From positions 22,501 through 86,500 of the forward strand of contig JAREIK010009709.1 in NCBI GenBank assembly GCA_029783825.1: a stretch of 64,000 nucleotides of DNA. Reading direction: 5' to 3'. The translations under genes were made by a program, and so were the position numbers. This stretch comes from Sapria himalayana (lineage: Eukaryota > Streptophyta > Magnoliopsida > Malpighiales > Rafflesiaceae). Positions 10,744 to 22,769 of this stretch are shown here, piece after piece; within the stretch, counting starts at the first letter, position 1, and each line of letters begins with the position of its first letter. The notes under the pieces were generated by a model. The model worked only from the letters and a program-made list of their open reading frames with translations. It was not told the DNA's origin and ran no database searches.

Positions 10744-13700
10744 ATGAATTCAGATCATCAGTGGATGTACAAAAGGTTTATGAATGGAATTTTGAATCAA
10801 GATTTTTTGAGTGGGCTTGAAACATTCATCAATTTTGCATGTAGTCAATCGAGATGGATGGATGGAGAAAAAATTAAGCATCCGTGTAATAATCGCAAGT
10901 GTCAAAATATCTTTTTTCGTGATGTAAACTCTATAATATACCATTTAGCTAAATATGGCTTTGTACCAATTATTTTGTTTGGATTTATCGTGGGAAAAGT
11001 ACAATGGCTCTAAACATTGACCGAAATGAGGGTACTAAATCATTTGCATATGGTGAAGAAGCATCAAACACATATCATAGAATGTTCATTGAAGCTGTTG
11101 GTGCTGACTTCAATATCTATTACAAGGATTAACCACATTATCTTGAAGCTCAGAAATTTTATGATATGCTTAAAGATATAGATAATGAGTTGTAGCTTCG
11201 TTGTAAAATACATTCACAATTGTCAATTGTGGCTTGACTTATGAGTATTAAGTCAGAAAATTATATGTCTGAAAAATTATTTACCTAGGTGACAAAATTG
11301 ATGAAGGAGATTATTCCTGATACTAATTTGGTCACTAACAAGTTTTAAAACACTAAGAAGTTACTATGAGTTATGGGTCTACCAATAAAGAAAATTGATT
11401 GTTATTTCAATGGATCTATATTATATTGGGGTGGTGGTATTGATTTATATAGTTATAAGTTTTGTGATCATCCTCAGTTTAAGAAGTCACCTCGTGTTGC
11501 AGATATGCAACAAAAGATGAAAATTGCACTAAGATGAATTATTTTCTATTAATTCATCAATTATAGAAACTATATGCATCAAATGCTATAGAACAAGATA
11601 TGAGGTGAAATTCTGAGCATGAGGTTGAAGAAGGGGTGATGCGTCATCCATCAGATTCATTTGCTTGTAAGTATTTTAATCATATACATCAAGATTTTGC
11701 AGCTAAAATTTGAAATGTGAGATTGTGTCTCTACACTGATGGATTTCAACCATTTTGCCAATCTGTACAATAATATTCAATATGGACAGTGATAGAGACA
11801 CATTATAATTTTCCTCCGTGGTTGTGTATGAAGGAGCAATATTTGTTTTTGTCAATATTAGTTCCAATGGCAAAATTCCAAAAGACATGCTACATGTTTT
11901 TTTTCAGCCTCTTATAGCAGAGTTAAATCATTTTTAGGATGTTGGCATTAATACATATGATATCTCAAAGAAGCAAAAGTTCATTATGCTAGTGGCCATT
12001 ATGTGGATGGCAACTTTCCTACATATTCAATGTTGTCTGTATGAGTACTATAGGACAATTCATATGCCCGTATTGCATGAAAAAATATGATACATTTACC
12101 CTCAAATTCAGTGGTGAACAGTCATGGTTTGATAATCATCATAAGTTTATATCTATGAATCTTCCATTCCACCGAAATATAACTACATTTTGAAAAAATA
12201 AAATAGTGATGAGGTTGCACCAGCAGTTCGTTTAGGAGATGATATTATGACAGAGATTTAGAGTTTAGATCGAAAGAAGGTAACTATAAAGGATGCTACT
12301 GGAACTAATGGACCAATATACAAAATATTTGGTGGGAAGAAACATAATATTTTTTGGGACTTACCCTATTGGAAGTCCAATTTAATTCGTCATAACTTGG
12401 ATGTATTGCATATTGAAAAAAATATGATTGATAACATTTTCAACACTGACCTTAATGTAGACGGAAAAATAAAAGACCCTTTAAAATCAAGACAAGAGCT
12501 ACATTATTACTATTGGCATCTTGAATTGAAACTGAACGAGGCAACAAAAAGATTCCCTAAAGCTTGTTATACCCTTGATGAGAAGACAATACACATATTG
12601 TATGAATAGGTTAAAATTTTGAAATTCCCTGATGGATATGTGTCAAATATGGGTAGATGTGTTGATATAAAAAATCATAAGTTATTTGGAATGAAAAGTC
12701 ATGACTATCATGTATTTATTCAAAGATTAAAAACTAATTGCATTATGTGAATTAGTTCTTCTAAGTGTTTGGAAGGTCTTTATAGAACTTAGTTTATTCT
12801 TCAAACAGCTAACTGCAAACACGATCAAAATAAATGACATGGTGAGGCTGGAGAATGACATACCACTTTTTCTTTGTAAGCTTGAAAGGATATTCCCATT
12901 GAACTTTTTTGACTCAATGAAGCATTTTCCAATCCATTTGGCCTATGAAGTAAGGATAGTAGGGCCAGTGCAATACGAGTGGATTTATCTTTTTGAGAGG
13001 TAAGTACATATAAGTAGCTATGTTTTATTATTTCAAACATAAAGTAATATTGTAATTTAATATAATTGAAACCTAACATTATGGTTGTAGGCATCTAAGT
13101 TAGTTGAAATTGAATGTTAGAAACAAGGTAAAAATTGAAGGTTCAATTTGCAATGCATATTTAGTAGAAAAAGAATCACCATTTTGTTCTTATTATATTG
13201 AGGATCATGTCAATACAAAGAATAGATATGTGCCTTGGAATGATGAAGCTCATGAGCTGATAGAAGATGATTTTGTGGACAAGTGATCTATCTTCAAGCT
13301 CCATGGAAGAGCATTTGGAAGAGCATTAGGAAGAGCAAAGAATAGATGTAATACAGCTGAAGAGGTTGCACCATATATTGAATATGTATAGCCAAAATGT
13401 TTTGAGGTTTAATCATAGTTTAATTTTGTCCATAATATGAATAATTAAAAATTGATATACTTTTTTCTCCCTATTTTTATATTTGTGCAGTATTTTTGTT
13501 GAGCAGTTAAAAAATAGGCAAACAATAAACTCCAGCAATGAGGTCGATTATATGCTAGAAATATAATTCGTCAATTTGTTCAAAAACTATGTGAGAATTA
13601 TTAAGTTTTAATTTTTTGAATTATTTAATTTATTAGTATCTTTTATTTGTTAACATCATTTGTTTAATTTATGCAATAGACCAATGATCCTTTAAATGGA

Positions 13701-14410
13701 GATTCTAATATTTTCATTTAGAATCTAAGTAAAGCCTGTTTAGATATGTGACAACCAATCATGAATATGTTGTTAATGGATATAATTTTCACACAATCAA
13801 GCATGGTTCTTCTAAAACAATAATGAATAGTGATGTACCCATTATAGGCTCAAGTTGTAGGGAAGATGAGATTGATTATTAAGGTCAACTCATAGACATT
13901 ATTGAGTTGGAGTATCCTAGACTTAAAAATAATAAGATTGTATTATTAAAGTGCGAGTGGTTTGATCCTGCACGAAATGTGGGTACAAAGATTCATTCGG
14001 ATTATAAGCTAGTGGATGTTAACCATAAACGCAGATAGAATCGATATGTGTAATTTATTATGGTAGTTCAAGCAACTCAAGTATATTATTATACATATCT
14101 GAGTTTATCTCGTGATAAGAGTGACTAGTGGGCGATTTGCAAAATTAAAGCTCTATAAATTTAAAAGTACCAACATCTCAACAAAGAAGTGCAAACTTAG
14201 CTATTGCACTAATATTCTAAGAAGATAACGTAAATAATATTGAGCCTGTGCATGTAGATAAAGATCCAAAAAATTTATGTTATTCAAATGGCGGCCTAAT
14301 AGAAATTGAAGATGATCAATTTCTATTTGAATATGAGTTAGAACTTCCATCAGAATTAGATGGAATGTCAGAAGATCCATTGGAGGATGATAGTGATGCC
14401 GATAATTAAA
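10744..14410 (+). pseudogene. TNP2-like CACTA transposase pseudogene
   Basis: The ATG at 10744 opens a Transposase-associated domain (MNSDHQWMYKRF, ETFINFACSQSRW, Cys/His-type CNNRKCQ, YHLAKYGFVP). Further blocks in several frames follow family order: AQKFYDMLKDID and MSIKSENYMSEK near 11150-11290; IDCYFNGSILYWGGG near 11390; RHPSDSFA, then LPPWLCMKEQY near 11640-11850; a YCMKKYDTF-type block near 12070; LDVLHIEKNMIDNIFNTDL at 12397; FPDGYVSNMGRCVD near 12625; and DDMVRL-like through PVQYEWIYLFER near 12835-12999. A GT-AG intron lies at 13000-13090. It is followed by LNVRNKVKIEGSICNAYLV and, near 13880-14150, IIELEYPRLK, LKCEWFDPARNVGTK and YLSLSRDKS. TNP2 proteins supply the DDE transposase of CACTA elements. 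Many stops and frameshifts (for example TAA at 11130, TAG at 12607) make this one inactive. Homology is firm; the exact limits are approximate. Confidence 0.88.
13000..13090 (+). other. Intron in the TNP2-like pseudogene
   Basis: GAGAG|GTAAGT at 13000 and TTGTAG| at 13090 bracket a 91-base intron. Joining the sides gives a continuous reading from FER into HLS and then LKLNVRNKVKIEG, which is the expected family order, apart from one TAG just after the junction. This supports the gene having once been spliced normally. Confidence 0.75.
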
Positions 14411-14439
14411 ATGTTATCATTATATTATAATATTAAAAT

Positions 14440-15395
14440 CAAAGACTTTGCTTGACACACAGGAGGGTCAAAGTTGAGTATTTAGCATGCTTGAAATTTA
14501 GTAAAATTTTATAATTTAAAACATTTATATATTTAGTGGTTGTCCTAATAGTCCAAATAAATCAAATCTGTGCATGGTTTTATTAATTTTTAACATTTGT
14601 TATTTTTTGACTTAATAAATACATACTCTAGGTTGGAGAATTGGGTCGAGATCTCAATTTTAATGAGATTTTTAGGAAGATGCATGGGAAGAAAGTAGAT
14701 GGTCAGTTTGTTGACAAGTCTCAGATGATTGCTAAAAGAATTTTTTATATTAATAAAATTTTATAATACTACGATAAATTTTGAAAGTTGTTCGGAATGC
14801 AAAATATTAAATTTATTTTATGTATATCTAGAATAGTATTTATCTCTGTTTTATCATAGGAACTCATGGATGAACGTCTGACAGTTGCTTCTCAACAAGT
14901 TGAGGCTTCTATACATCTTCAACCAATTGACTATGATCCTATATATTTGGAGACCATAGAAGGTCATAAGAAGTAGCGAGTGTATGGCATCGGCTCGAAG
15001 GAGTGGCATTTTGTTGTGGTAGTCATGCTTCCAATTCATCGGTCACATCAATGGTGGATGAGGCGGTAGAATAACTAGTAATGGAAACAAATGAACAATT
15101 TAAAGTTATGGAGACTGAAATGAAAGAGATGGATGAGTAGATTCTCATTTGAAGGAAGAAATATAGGAAATGAAAAAAGAGAAGGATGAGCAGATTAATC
15201 ATTTGAAGAAAGAAATGCAAGAAATTAAAAAATGAATGATGAGATGAAAGAAATAAATAATGAGATGAAATAAATTAAGAATTTAATGCAACAGTAGATG
15301 TCCTATATAGAATCATAGTTAGCGGATTTGACATGACAGATATCATTTTTAAATCTAGCTTCATAACCATAGAGGAGAGGCTAGCACAAATGTAC
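14440..15395 (+). pseudogene. Transposase_24-like (second CACTA gene) pseudogene
   Basis: This matches the better preserved copy at 33935-35250. A first piece near 14450-14510 parallels the RHTRGSKSSIEQARDL region. Exon-like sequence at 14633-14765 reads ELGRDLNFNEIFRKMHGKK and VDGQFVDKSQMI. After an AT-rich intron, a block from about 14861 reads ELMDERLTVASQQVEAS and IQPIDYDPIYLET-like sequence, with a Glu/Lys-rich region to about 15340 that would form a coiled coil. The upstream part of the domain seen in copy 2 is poorly preserved. Several in-frame stops (for example in KK*RVYGIGSK) and frameshifts break it. In En/Spm-type elements the second protein binds subterminal repeats; that role is inferred from position and family. 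Confidence 0.72.
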
Positions 15396-16430
15396 CAACT
15401 AATAATGAGGATGTTTTTGTATCAGAATTATTTTTGAACTATTTTTGATTTTTGTCTATGTGTAGCTAAATAGGATGAGATTTTTTTGGAGGTATCATTT
15501 TTCTTTATTTTGGTTTTGTTCTCTGCTTTTCCGATTAACCTAATCATGAATCGTTGCAGGACATCTGATGTGTAACACACACAAAAATTATGATTCAAAG
15601 CCTTTAGACATTATCACGGTCCTTATCTATGGATGGGTCCCATTTTACGGATCTTAGTTCGATCAAAAGGAGGCCGAGCTTCTATTATCTTCATTATTTC
15701 TGAAACTTTTTATTTTTGTACACACACACTCTCTCTTTCTAAACATCAATGCTAGCAATCTTTTAGATATCTATTGAAGTAATATGACTATAAACTCAAA
15801 TTTATGTTTGTTTATGTCAATAATTACTGTTTTTATATATCTGTGAATATGTTTGTATGTACTCGAATATTTTGGGTAGAGTTTTAGCCTAGTATAGGTA
15901 TATAAAAGGATTGTATTGTCCTCCTAATGTTGTGAGTAGCACGTTAGCTTCTAAAGTTGTGAGATGAACAAAAAAATTCTGGTCCTAGGCAGATTATGTT
16001 TCTTTTTACGGAGTGCATATTATTTTTAGGGATTGCATATTGAATTGTTCAGCAGTTATGTTGATACTTACAACAAATTGATGGTCCTTGCTTCAAAACA
16101 AGAGAGGAACCATATGAAAATAGAAGCTACAGGGTTGATGGACTAATACAATGAAGCTAAGTAATCAAAATGATTGATGCAAACAAGGAGAGGAAAATAA
16201 ATGTTCTAAGAAAGCCGCACTGGAGCATGGAGCTGTGGGGGGTGGCGAAGCAGAACTTGGCTCATGGCTTGTCTTCCAGGTTTTCCTCTAAGGGTTTTCA
16301 AACATATTTTCATAAATTTAAATAATTTTTGTATTTCTTATTTATGTTGATAGTAAAGTTTTGTGCCATCTTTGTGAAGTATAAATAGGAGAATACAAAT
16401 TTATTGTAGTTTTGTGCCATCTGAGGTTAT
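15396..16430 (+). other. 3' flank of the transposase genes, no gene seen
   Basis: The interval 15400-15930 aligns with 35250-35770 of copy 2, sharing the ATATCTGTGAATATGTTTG, GGGTAGAGTTTTAG and TATAGGTATRTAA phrases, so it is probably 3' untranslated or spacer DNA. The stretch 15985-16310 is less AT-rich, differs from copy 2, and occupies the place where copy 2 has a GCN triplet tract. I do not recognise it; it may be another captured fragment. Confidence 0.5.
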
Positions 16431-17095
16431 GTGATTACATATATGTACATATAATACTACAGTATATATGTAATTATATACTGTAGTATTATATGTACAT
16501 ATATACTATAGTATTATGTGCTAATATATACTTTATATATAAGTTCATATATACTGTAGTATTTATGTACATATATACTATACTAATATATACTCAGTAT
16601 ATAATGTACATATATACTATAGTATATATACTACAGCATATACTATAGTATCAAAATAGTATCAAAACATAACTTTTGATAAATGTACATATATACTGAG
16701 TATATATACTATAGAATATATAGTAGCATATATACTAAAAAATATTCTATAGTATATAAACTAAATTATATATTGTAGTATGTACTACATATAAACTATC
16801 GTATATATGTACATTTATCAAAAGTTCTATTTTTATACTATAGTATTTATGTACATACTATAGTATATATATTGTAGTATATACTATAGTATACTATAGG
16901 ATATACGTACATATATATGTACGTATAATACTATAGTACATACGTACATATATATGTACATATAATACTACAATATTATATGTAAATACATACATACATA
17001 TATATGTAGATATAATACTTTAGTATTCTATGTGACTAGTAAAATGCTAGTATATATGTATATATACACTTTAGTATTTAATAATTATCAAAATA
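16431..17095. repeat. Palindromic TATATACTATAGTATATA array (copy 1)
   Basis: Densely packed short palindromes of the forms GTACATATATAC and ACTATAGT, about 660 bp, able to form many alternative hairpins. It is the longest of the arrays of this kind and sits at the same place in the 3' module as in the other copies. Confidence 0.75.
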
Positions 17096-17460
17096 GAACT
17101 TTTATTATTTATTTATTTTGATTTTTTTGACTAGTTTAATTTTCGTACATATATGGTACAACAATGTTCCCCATACGAAGCTTGTAGAAGTGAAGAAATT
17201 TTTCAATAGACATGACATGCCGCGACTAGGACAGCTTTGTCGCAGCATAAAGATTTTGATCTGAGGAGCTAGGAGAGATTAAGCAACATCAATTTTATGA
17301 ATAGATTATACTTTATAGACTATTTTTAGATACATTGATGAAAAAATATAATAAAATTTTGTTATGTTTTTGTTTTAACTATGTAAAATATTGTATCAGA
17401 ATGATTTATTAACTAATTTTAATTTTTGTTAAATATAAATTATCATATAAAATTTCTGTT
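17096..17460 (+). other. Conserved 3' block of the CACTA family (copy 1)
   Basis: Recurs at 36315-36545, 37640-37875 and 44640-44900. Shared phrases are TTTATTTTGAT, TATGGTACMRCA, CCATACRAAGCTT, a GACTYGGACAG-like phrase, GGAGAGAWAA...AACATCAAT and GATTATACTTTAT. Its conservation among copies that differ around it suggests a transcript end or a functional DNA site. A short coding exon is possible but I see no consistent frame. Confidence 0.6.
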
Positions 17461-17665
17461 TTTACATTTTATTCAATTTAGCTAGGAAATTTTTCATAGC
17501 TAATATATTTTAGCTAGAGAATTTTTCCTGAGTTAATGTTTAGTGATGAGAACTTTAGCTTGGGAAAGGTTCCGTCATTAATCGGTCGTTATTCCACTTT
17601 AGTGATGGAAAAATCCCATTTAGCTAGAGAATTTTCCCTAGTTATTTGGGATTTTTATTGTAGTG
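17461..17665 (+). repeat. 3' subterminal repeats and terminus of CACTA copy 1
   Basis: TTAGCTAG, TTTAGTGATG and TCCCATTTAGCTAGAG motifs lead to ATTTTTATTGTAGTG ending at 17665. Inverted, this reads CACTACAATAAAAATCCC, matching the termini at 38434 and 45612 except for one base. The following bases are TCT of the adjacent TCTA-like sequence. Confidence 0.82.
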
Positions 17666-18204
17666 TCTATTTTTCATTCTTTCTATCTTTCAATGTCTTT
17701 CTATTTAATTTTCCTAGCTAATATATATAGCTAATATATATTAGCTATATCTTTCTATATATGGAAACTATTAAAAATATCTATGTATCTATCTATTTGA
17801 CACTAATAGACACTTACATATTTTATTTTTTTTAATTTATTATTAGTTTATTATATAAAAATATAATTTATATTTAATTGATAGTTTATATGGAAACAGA
17901 TATTAAATATATTTTATTAATACTCATCTATTAATAAAATATATCTATTTATGTTTATATGGATTTTATTAACATATATTTATATGATGAGTATTAATTT
18001 ATCACTTTAATAAAGTGATAAATTAAACATAAATAGACAAATTTTTTATATCTGTTTCTATTAATAAAAAAATTAATAGACACATAAATAGACACAGAAA
18101 AATATGTTTCTATTAATACTCATCTATGCATCTATTAGCATAGATACATAAAAAGATAATATCTATGTATCTATCTATTTGTAAATATCTTTCTATATGT
18201 ATAT
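17666..18204. repeat. Short TCTA-like tract with AT-rich island
   Basis: It begins with TCTATTTTTC and TTTCTATC tetramers, then becomes an AT-rich island (about 17760-18200) with TTAATACTCAT/ATGAGTATTAA inverted motifs and CACTTACATATTTTAT, as in the island at 970-1410. It ends with CTATCTATTTG tetramers. It occupies the place where a CACTA 5' terminus would be expected before the leader at 18205. Confidence 0.55.
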
Positions 18205-19870
18205 TTATTTATTTAATTTTTTTTAAGTTATTATTAGTTATAATATTTTATTTAATTTTGTTTATTAAATATATGTTAATGGTCTATAGATGAGTCATCT
18301 TTGAAAAATACATTCTCCACGTAAAATTATAAAAAAAAGGATATTATAAATAAATAATTAAAAAAATTTAAAAATACATAAAAAAATTATATTATTAAGG
18401 ACTAAAATAACTATTTTTATAATGTATTAAATTTTAAAAAAATTATACAAAAAATTTTGCTAAAATTTTTTATTAAGAAACTTAAAAATTTGTATTAAAG
18501 TAACATTAAATAATTAATTCAATAAGTATAAATATATTTTTCGACATTTTAAAAATTAAATTAACATACATTAAAATTTATACTAATATAAATGTAAATT
18601 AATTCATTGTATGATAAAATAGAAAATATTTTTAAAAATATCTGAATTGACGAATAAACTAGTAAATATTAATATTATTATAAGTATAAAATAAATTCTA
18701 TGATTATAGGAAACTTATAAAAAAACAATTAATATAAAATTTGAAAATCTTGAAATATAATAAAAATATTAATGTTTTCATTAAAGTTAAAAGAAAATAA
18801 ATTAATATTTAAAAATAAATAAATAGATGTTGGCCACTACTAAAATTTATAAGAATTCAACAAATGAGTAATATTTTTACTATTAGATTTTAACATTCAC
18901 TCTATTAAATTAATTAATATAACTTTTTTAATTATCTTCTCACTTTAAGTAATTTTTTGATTTTAAAAAATTATTAATGATATCAAATAATATGAAATTT
19001 TTTGCCTTTAAAATTATTTCATATTATCCTCATAAAAATTAATTTGAATTCTTAAAAATTTATAACCATAAAATATAATTTTTTATATATTTTTTAAAAT
19101 TAAGTGTATTTTATAACTCTTAGAAGAGTGACTAGAATACAAATCATTGTTTCATGTATATTTTATTATATGAAGTTTGTTAATTTTGTAGCTATTTGAT
19201 ATTTTTTGTTAAGGCTAAACATATTTTTTTAAATCGTTTATATATATATTGTTTAATTAATATTATAATAAAAAATTGTAAGGTATTTGTTTTTCATGTG
19301 TACCTTGCTACACGCACATTAATTTTGTTGAAACAATTTTGATAGTAAATAAAATAAATGAGTCTTTTTGTATTTTATATATATATTGTTTATTTAATGT
19401 TTTTATAAACAAAAATATAAATATTTTGGTATTAAATATAACACTTGTCGAGATTCCAGAGACTACTCTAATAAGCTGAGCATAAGTCCTCCCCAGTTCT
19501 CCATATATCTCTTGACACCGACGGAACAAAACATATTCGAAGATTAAGTATTAATTTGTTTTTGATTTGAGGTATGTTTTCTACCCTAATTCTTCATCGA
19601 TTATTTTAATGCAAGAGTTGGTGTTTTTATTCTTTTAATTTTTTTTTCCGAAATTCTTCTTCTTTAATCACCATTATATGCTTGGATTGCTTATATAAAC
19701 TTATTCCTATACATACATAATGCATTTGTGATACCATGTGTTCTCATTGTGTGGACGTTGATGGTGCACAGTAGGTATGCCGACTTTATTTCCTTTATTT
19801 TCCACTTGACAGTATTCTATTTTTCTTAGTTTAATCACAAAATGGGTGTTGGTGTTTATGTTGGGCAGTG
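18205..19870 (+). promoter_or_regulatory. CACTA leader without its terminus (copy B)
   Basis: Plus-strand homologue of the leaders at 26640-28190 and (inverted) 7100-8810. Landmarks are GTCTATAGATGAG near 18280, TACCTTGCTAC near 19300, CTTGACACCGACGGAACA near 19510, TTTGAGGTATGTTTTC near 19567 with the TTCATCGATTA motif, and GGTGCACAGTAGGTATGCC near 19760. The conserved GAG|GTATGT looks like a splice donor. The terminal and subterminal zone is missing and replaced by TCTA-like DNA. Confidence 0.6.
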
Positions 19871-20165
19871 TGTATATAACACATAAATATATAAGTGTAT
19901 TTTATTATATCTATAGCTATAAAAATAGTATACATAAACATAACTATATGTAAATATAACAGCATATATTTAATATACAAATATATATATATATAGATAT
20001 ATTAATATATATAAATGTATTTAACAATATGTATATCAACATATTACTATATATAAATGTATTTATCTACATCAATACCTATACATAGCCATATATCTAA
20101 ATATATATAATTACATTAAAAACAAATTATAACTACACCTACAACATGTATAACTACATGCTTCA
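19871..20165. repeat. AT-rich tract after the copy B leader
   Basis: TATATAAATGTATTT and AACATATTACTATA-like loose repeats with a short (TA)n run near 19980. It corresponds, inverted, to 6730-7080 in copy A. No coding sequence seen. Confidence 0.5.
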
Positions 20166-21176
20166 GAAACTTAATATCCATTTATATCATTCATCTCATT
20201 CATATAAATATTTTTTTGATATTTTATAAATCTTTAGCATTTTCCAATATATTTTAGGAACTTAAATTTAATTTTTTCAACCTTAAATGTATTTTTAATG
20301 TATTTTTATATGTTTGTATAAATCATTATGATTTAATATGTTTAGCGTTTGTATTTTTGTTTCACTTAAAATCATTTAACTAAAATTGATTTCTAAAAAA
20401 ACCTGCTTTTGTTAAAATTCATGTTGTAAATTTCAAAACAAATAACAATAATTTTGTGTAATAAATATTATAAAAAAATTCTAAAATATATTTGTGATGT
20501 AGTTTCAATTTACAAAGATAAAACTTTAAAAATAAATTTTTTTTACAAAGTAATTTGCACCTCATAATATATAATATGTTATATTTATTATAAATAAACA
20601 ATGTTTGAAATGTATCTATTAATTACAAAAAAAAACATTGTCATGTATTCAATTTGAAAAAAAAATTTAAAAATAATTATTTAAAAAAACAAATTCATAT
20701 ATTTTAATGATCATTTATATATTTTAAATAAAATAAAAAAAATAATAACATGTAGAAATATTTACTCATGTATTTATATGGTAATCTATTTTGTTTAAAC
20801 ATAATTAAAGAAATAATTAATTTTTTACAAAACAATAAAGACATGTATTTATATGTACTACATTATATTTGTTTGAATTTTATAGTTTCTAAAAATTTAT
20901 TAATAACAATAAATAATATGTAGAAATTTATCATAGACATTAATATTTTAATAAAAAAATTATTTGGAAAAACAAAAACAATATTATCTATTTATGACCT
21001 ATATTTTAATTTTTAACATAATTGTAAAAACAACATATTTTACAAATATTCCAACTTCATTTATTTATATGAGTATGATGATAGTTATTTTTATATACAT
21101 ATTAAAAAAAGAACTATTTGAATAAAATAGAAGCTCATATATTTAATTCATAATTTCATTTTATGCATTAATATGC

Positions 21177-21214
<38 letters not shown>

Positions 21215-22190
21215 TATTTCTTTAAAATATAAATAATTTACAATATTTTTTAAATTGTGTATAATATATAATATTTTATTTTAATTAAATTTTCAAAATC
21301 AAAAAATTTAAAACACATTTACACACACACACACACACACATAATAGTTTCATGTGTAACTATAAAAATACATTACGTATATAGGTACATGTGTAACTTT
21401 AAATTGTGTGGGTGTTCAGTAGTATATGCATGCATACAAGTATATATACACTACTTTGAAAATGTAGATACATGTGTGAATATATACAAAAGTATAAAAA
21501 TGTGTATTGTGATATATAATGTATAGTAATGTATATGGATGTATAAATGTGTGTGTGTGTAGGTCAGTGTATATGCACATATATATTTATGCATATATAT
21601 GTAAATATCAACATTAATTCTGAGAATAATAATACTTGAGTACTACTAATCTTCCATATTTATGAATATATATGCATGTATGCATATATATGTGCATATA
21701 TTAACATGTTCCACAAATTCATGAGAGCACGAGCAAAAAGTGACATTATTGAAAGATACTACTAATCTCCTATCTATAACACTTTGCCTCATAATTTGAT
21801 CAGAGTTTTACTTGCAATGATAAGGTTCATTCAATACTACATACCATGTAGTTACATTTTCATTAAATAATATAATTTATTCAAATAAAAAAATCTATCT
21901 AATATCTTCTTCAACAACTCTTCTATCTTCTTTTTCTTGATATGATAAGCTATTTTCAATGTTGATTATATGTACATTTCTTATCTAATATCTCTAGTTC
22001 AAACTATTGTAATAGTAAAATCCATTATATCAATCTAGGTCTGACATCTTTCTTTTCTATGAGATATATGATTATAGAATATTTAGTATATACTATGACT
22101 TTGGTTCCCAATAAATATGATATTAATTTTCCAAAAGAAAAGATTGTTGATACAAGTTCTTTCTATATAGTGGTGTAATTCAATTGGACA
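20166..22190. other. Unassigned AT-rich stretch in the cargo position of copy B
   Basis: About 2 kb without a recognisable gene. It holds poly(A)/poly(T)-rich sequence, two (CA)n microsatellites (21180-21212 and 21322-21341), TGTGTG and GCATATATATGTGCATATA tracts near 21550-21700, and a slightly less AT-rich part at 21715-22160. By position it equals the slot that holds the pyruvate kinase fragment in copy A. I do not recognise any captured exon. Confidence 0.5.
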
Positions 22191-22753
22191 TTTGTATAAC
22201 TATTTATAAATTAATATCATACTATATGATAACTATTTATAAATTTTTTTATAACTATATAAATTGTTCATATTTATATTTAACTATATTTCTAACTATG
22301 TAAACTATTTTTATAACTATATTAATAACTATATATAACTATTTTTTAAAATATATAATATTTTATAACTATATGAGTAATTATATATAACTATATTTTT
22401 AACAAAATATATAATATGTATAATAATATATACCTATATATAATTGTATTTTACTAAATGTATAACTATATGAATGTTATATATAACTATATATTTAACT
22501 ACATACATATTTATAACTATATGTATATACTATATATAAATATTTGTATAACTATGTAATACTCAATATAAATAAATATAACTATATTTATATCTATGTA
22601 TACATATATGTATTCATATAATTAAATCTATATTTTTATTTATAACTTTGTATATATTTATGTATAACTACTTATACCTACTTGTATGAATATATCTATA
22701 TATAATTATATGGTTAACTATATATAACTCTATTTTTCATTAAAGATACTATA
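22191..22753 (+). repeat. AACTATAT-type array, left half (copy B)
   Basis: Loose AACTATAT/TATAACTA units like those at 9416-10010. The array resumes at 23689 after the ARF insertion, so both halves were once continuous. Confidence 0.7.
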
Positions 22754-22769
22754 GGTATAATAACATATA
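22754..22769 (+). repeat. Left target-site duplication of the ARF retrocopy
   Basis: GGTATAATAACATATA. The copy at 23673-23688 differs at one base (T to G at position 8). The sequence is part of the array unit GTATAATAACATATAACTAT, seen uninterrupted near 24197 and 31840, which confirms the pre-insertion state. Confidence 0.72.

Larger units (their letters stand above)
9416..17665 (+). mobile_element. CACTA element lacking its 5' end, with transposase remnants (copy 1)
   Basis: The order is AACTATAT-type array, CT-rich tract, TNP2-like gene, Transposase_24-like gene, palindromic array, conserved 3' block, and a 3' terminus ending CAATAAAAAT.../TTGTAGTG at 17665. The inverse of that terminus aligns with the 3' ends at 38434 and 45612. 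The 5' terminus and leader are missing; the left neighbour is the terminus of copy A. Both genes are broken, so the copy cannot be autonomous. Confidence 0.75.

Noticed and set aside
9415..17665. Treating the termini at 9415 and 17665 as the two ends of one element
   Set aside because: Both read TTGTAGTG on the plus strand; true paired CACTA ends must be in opposite orientation.
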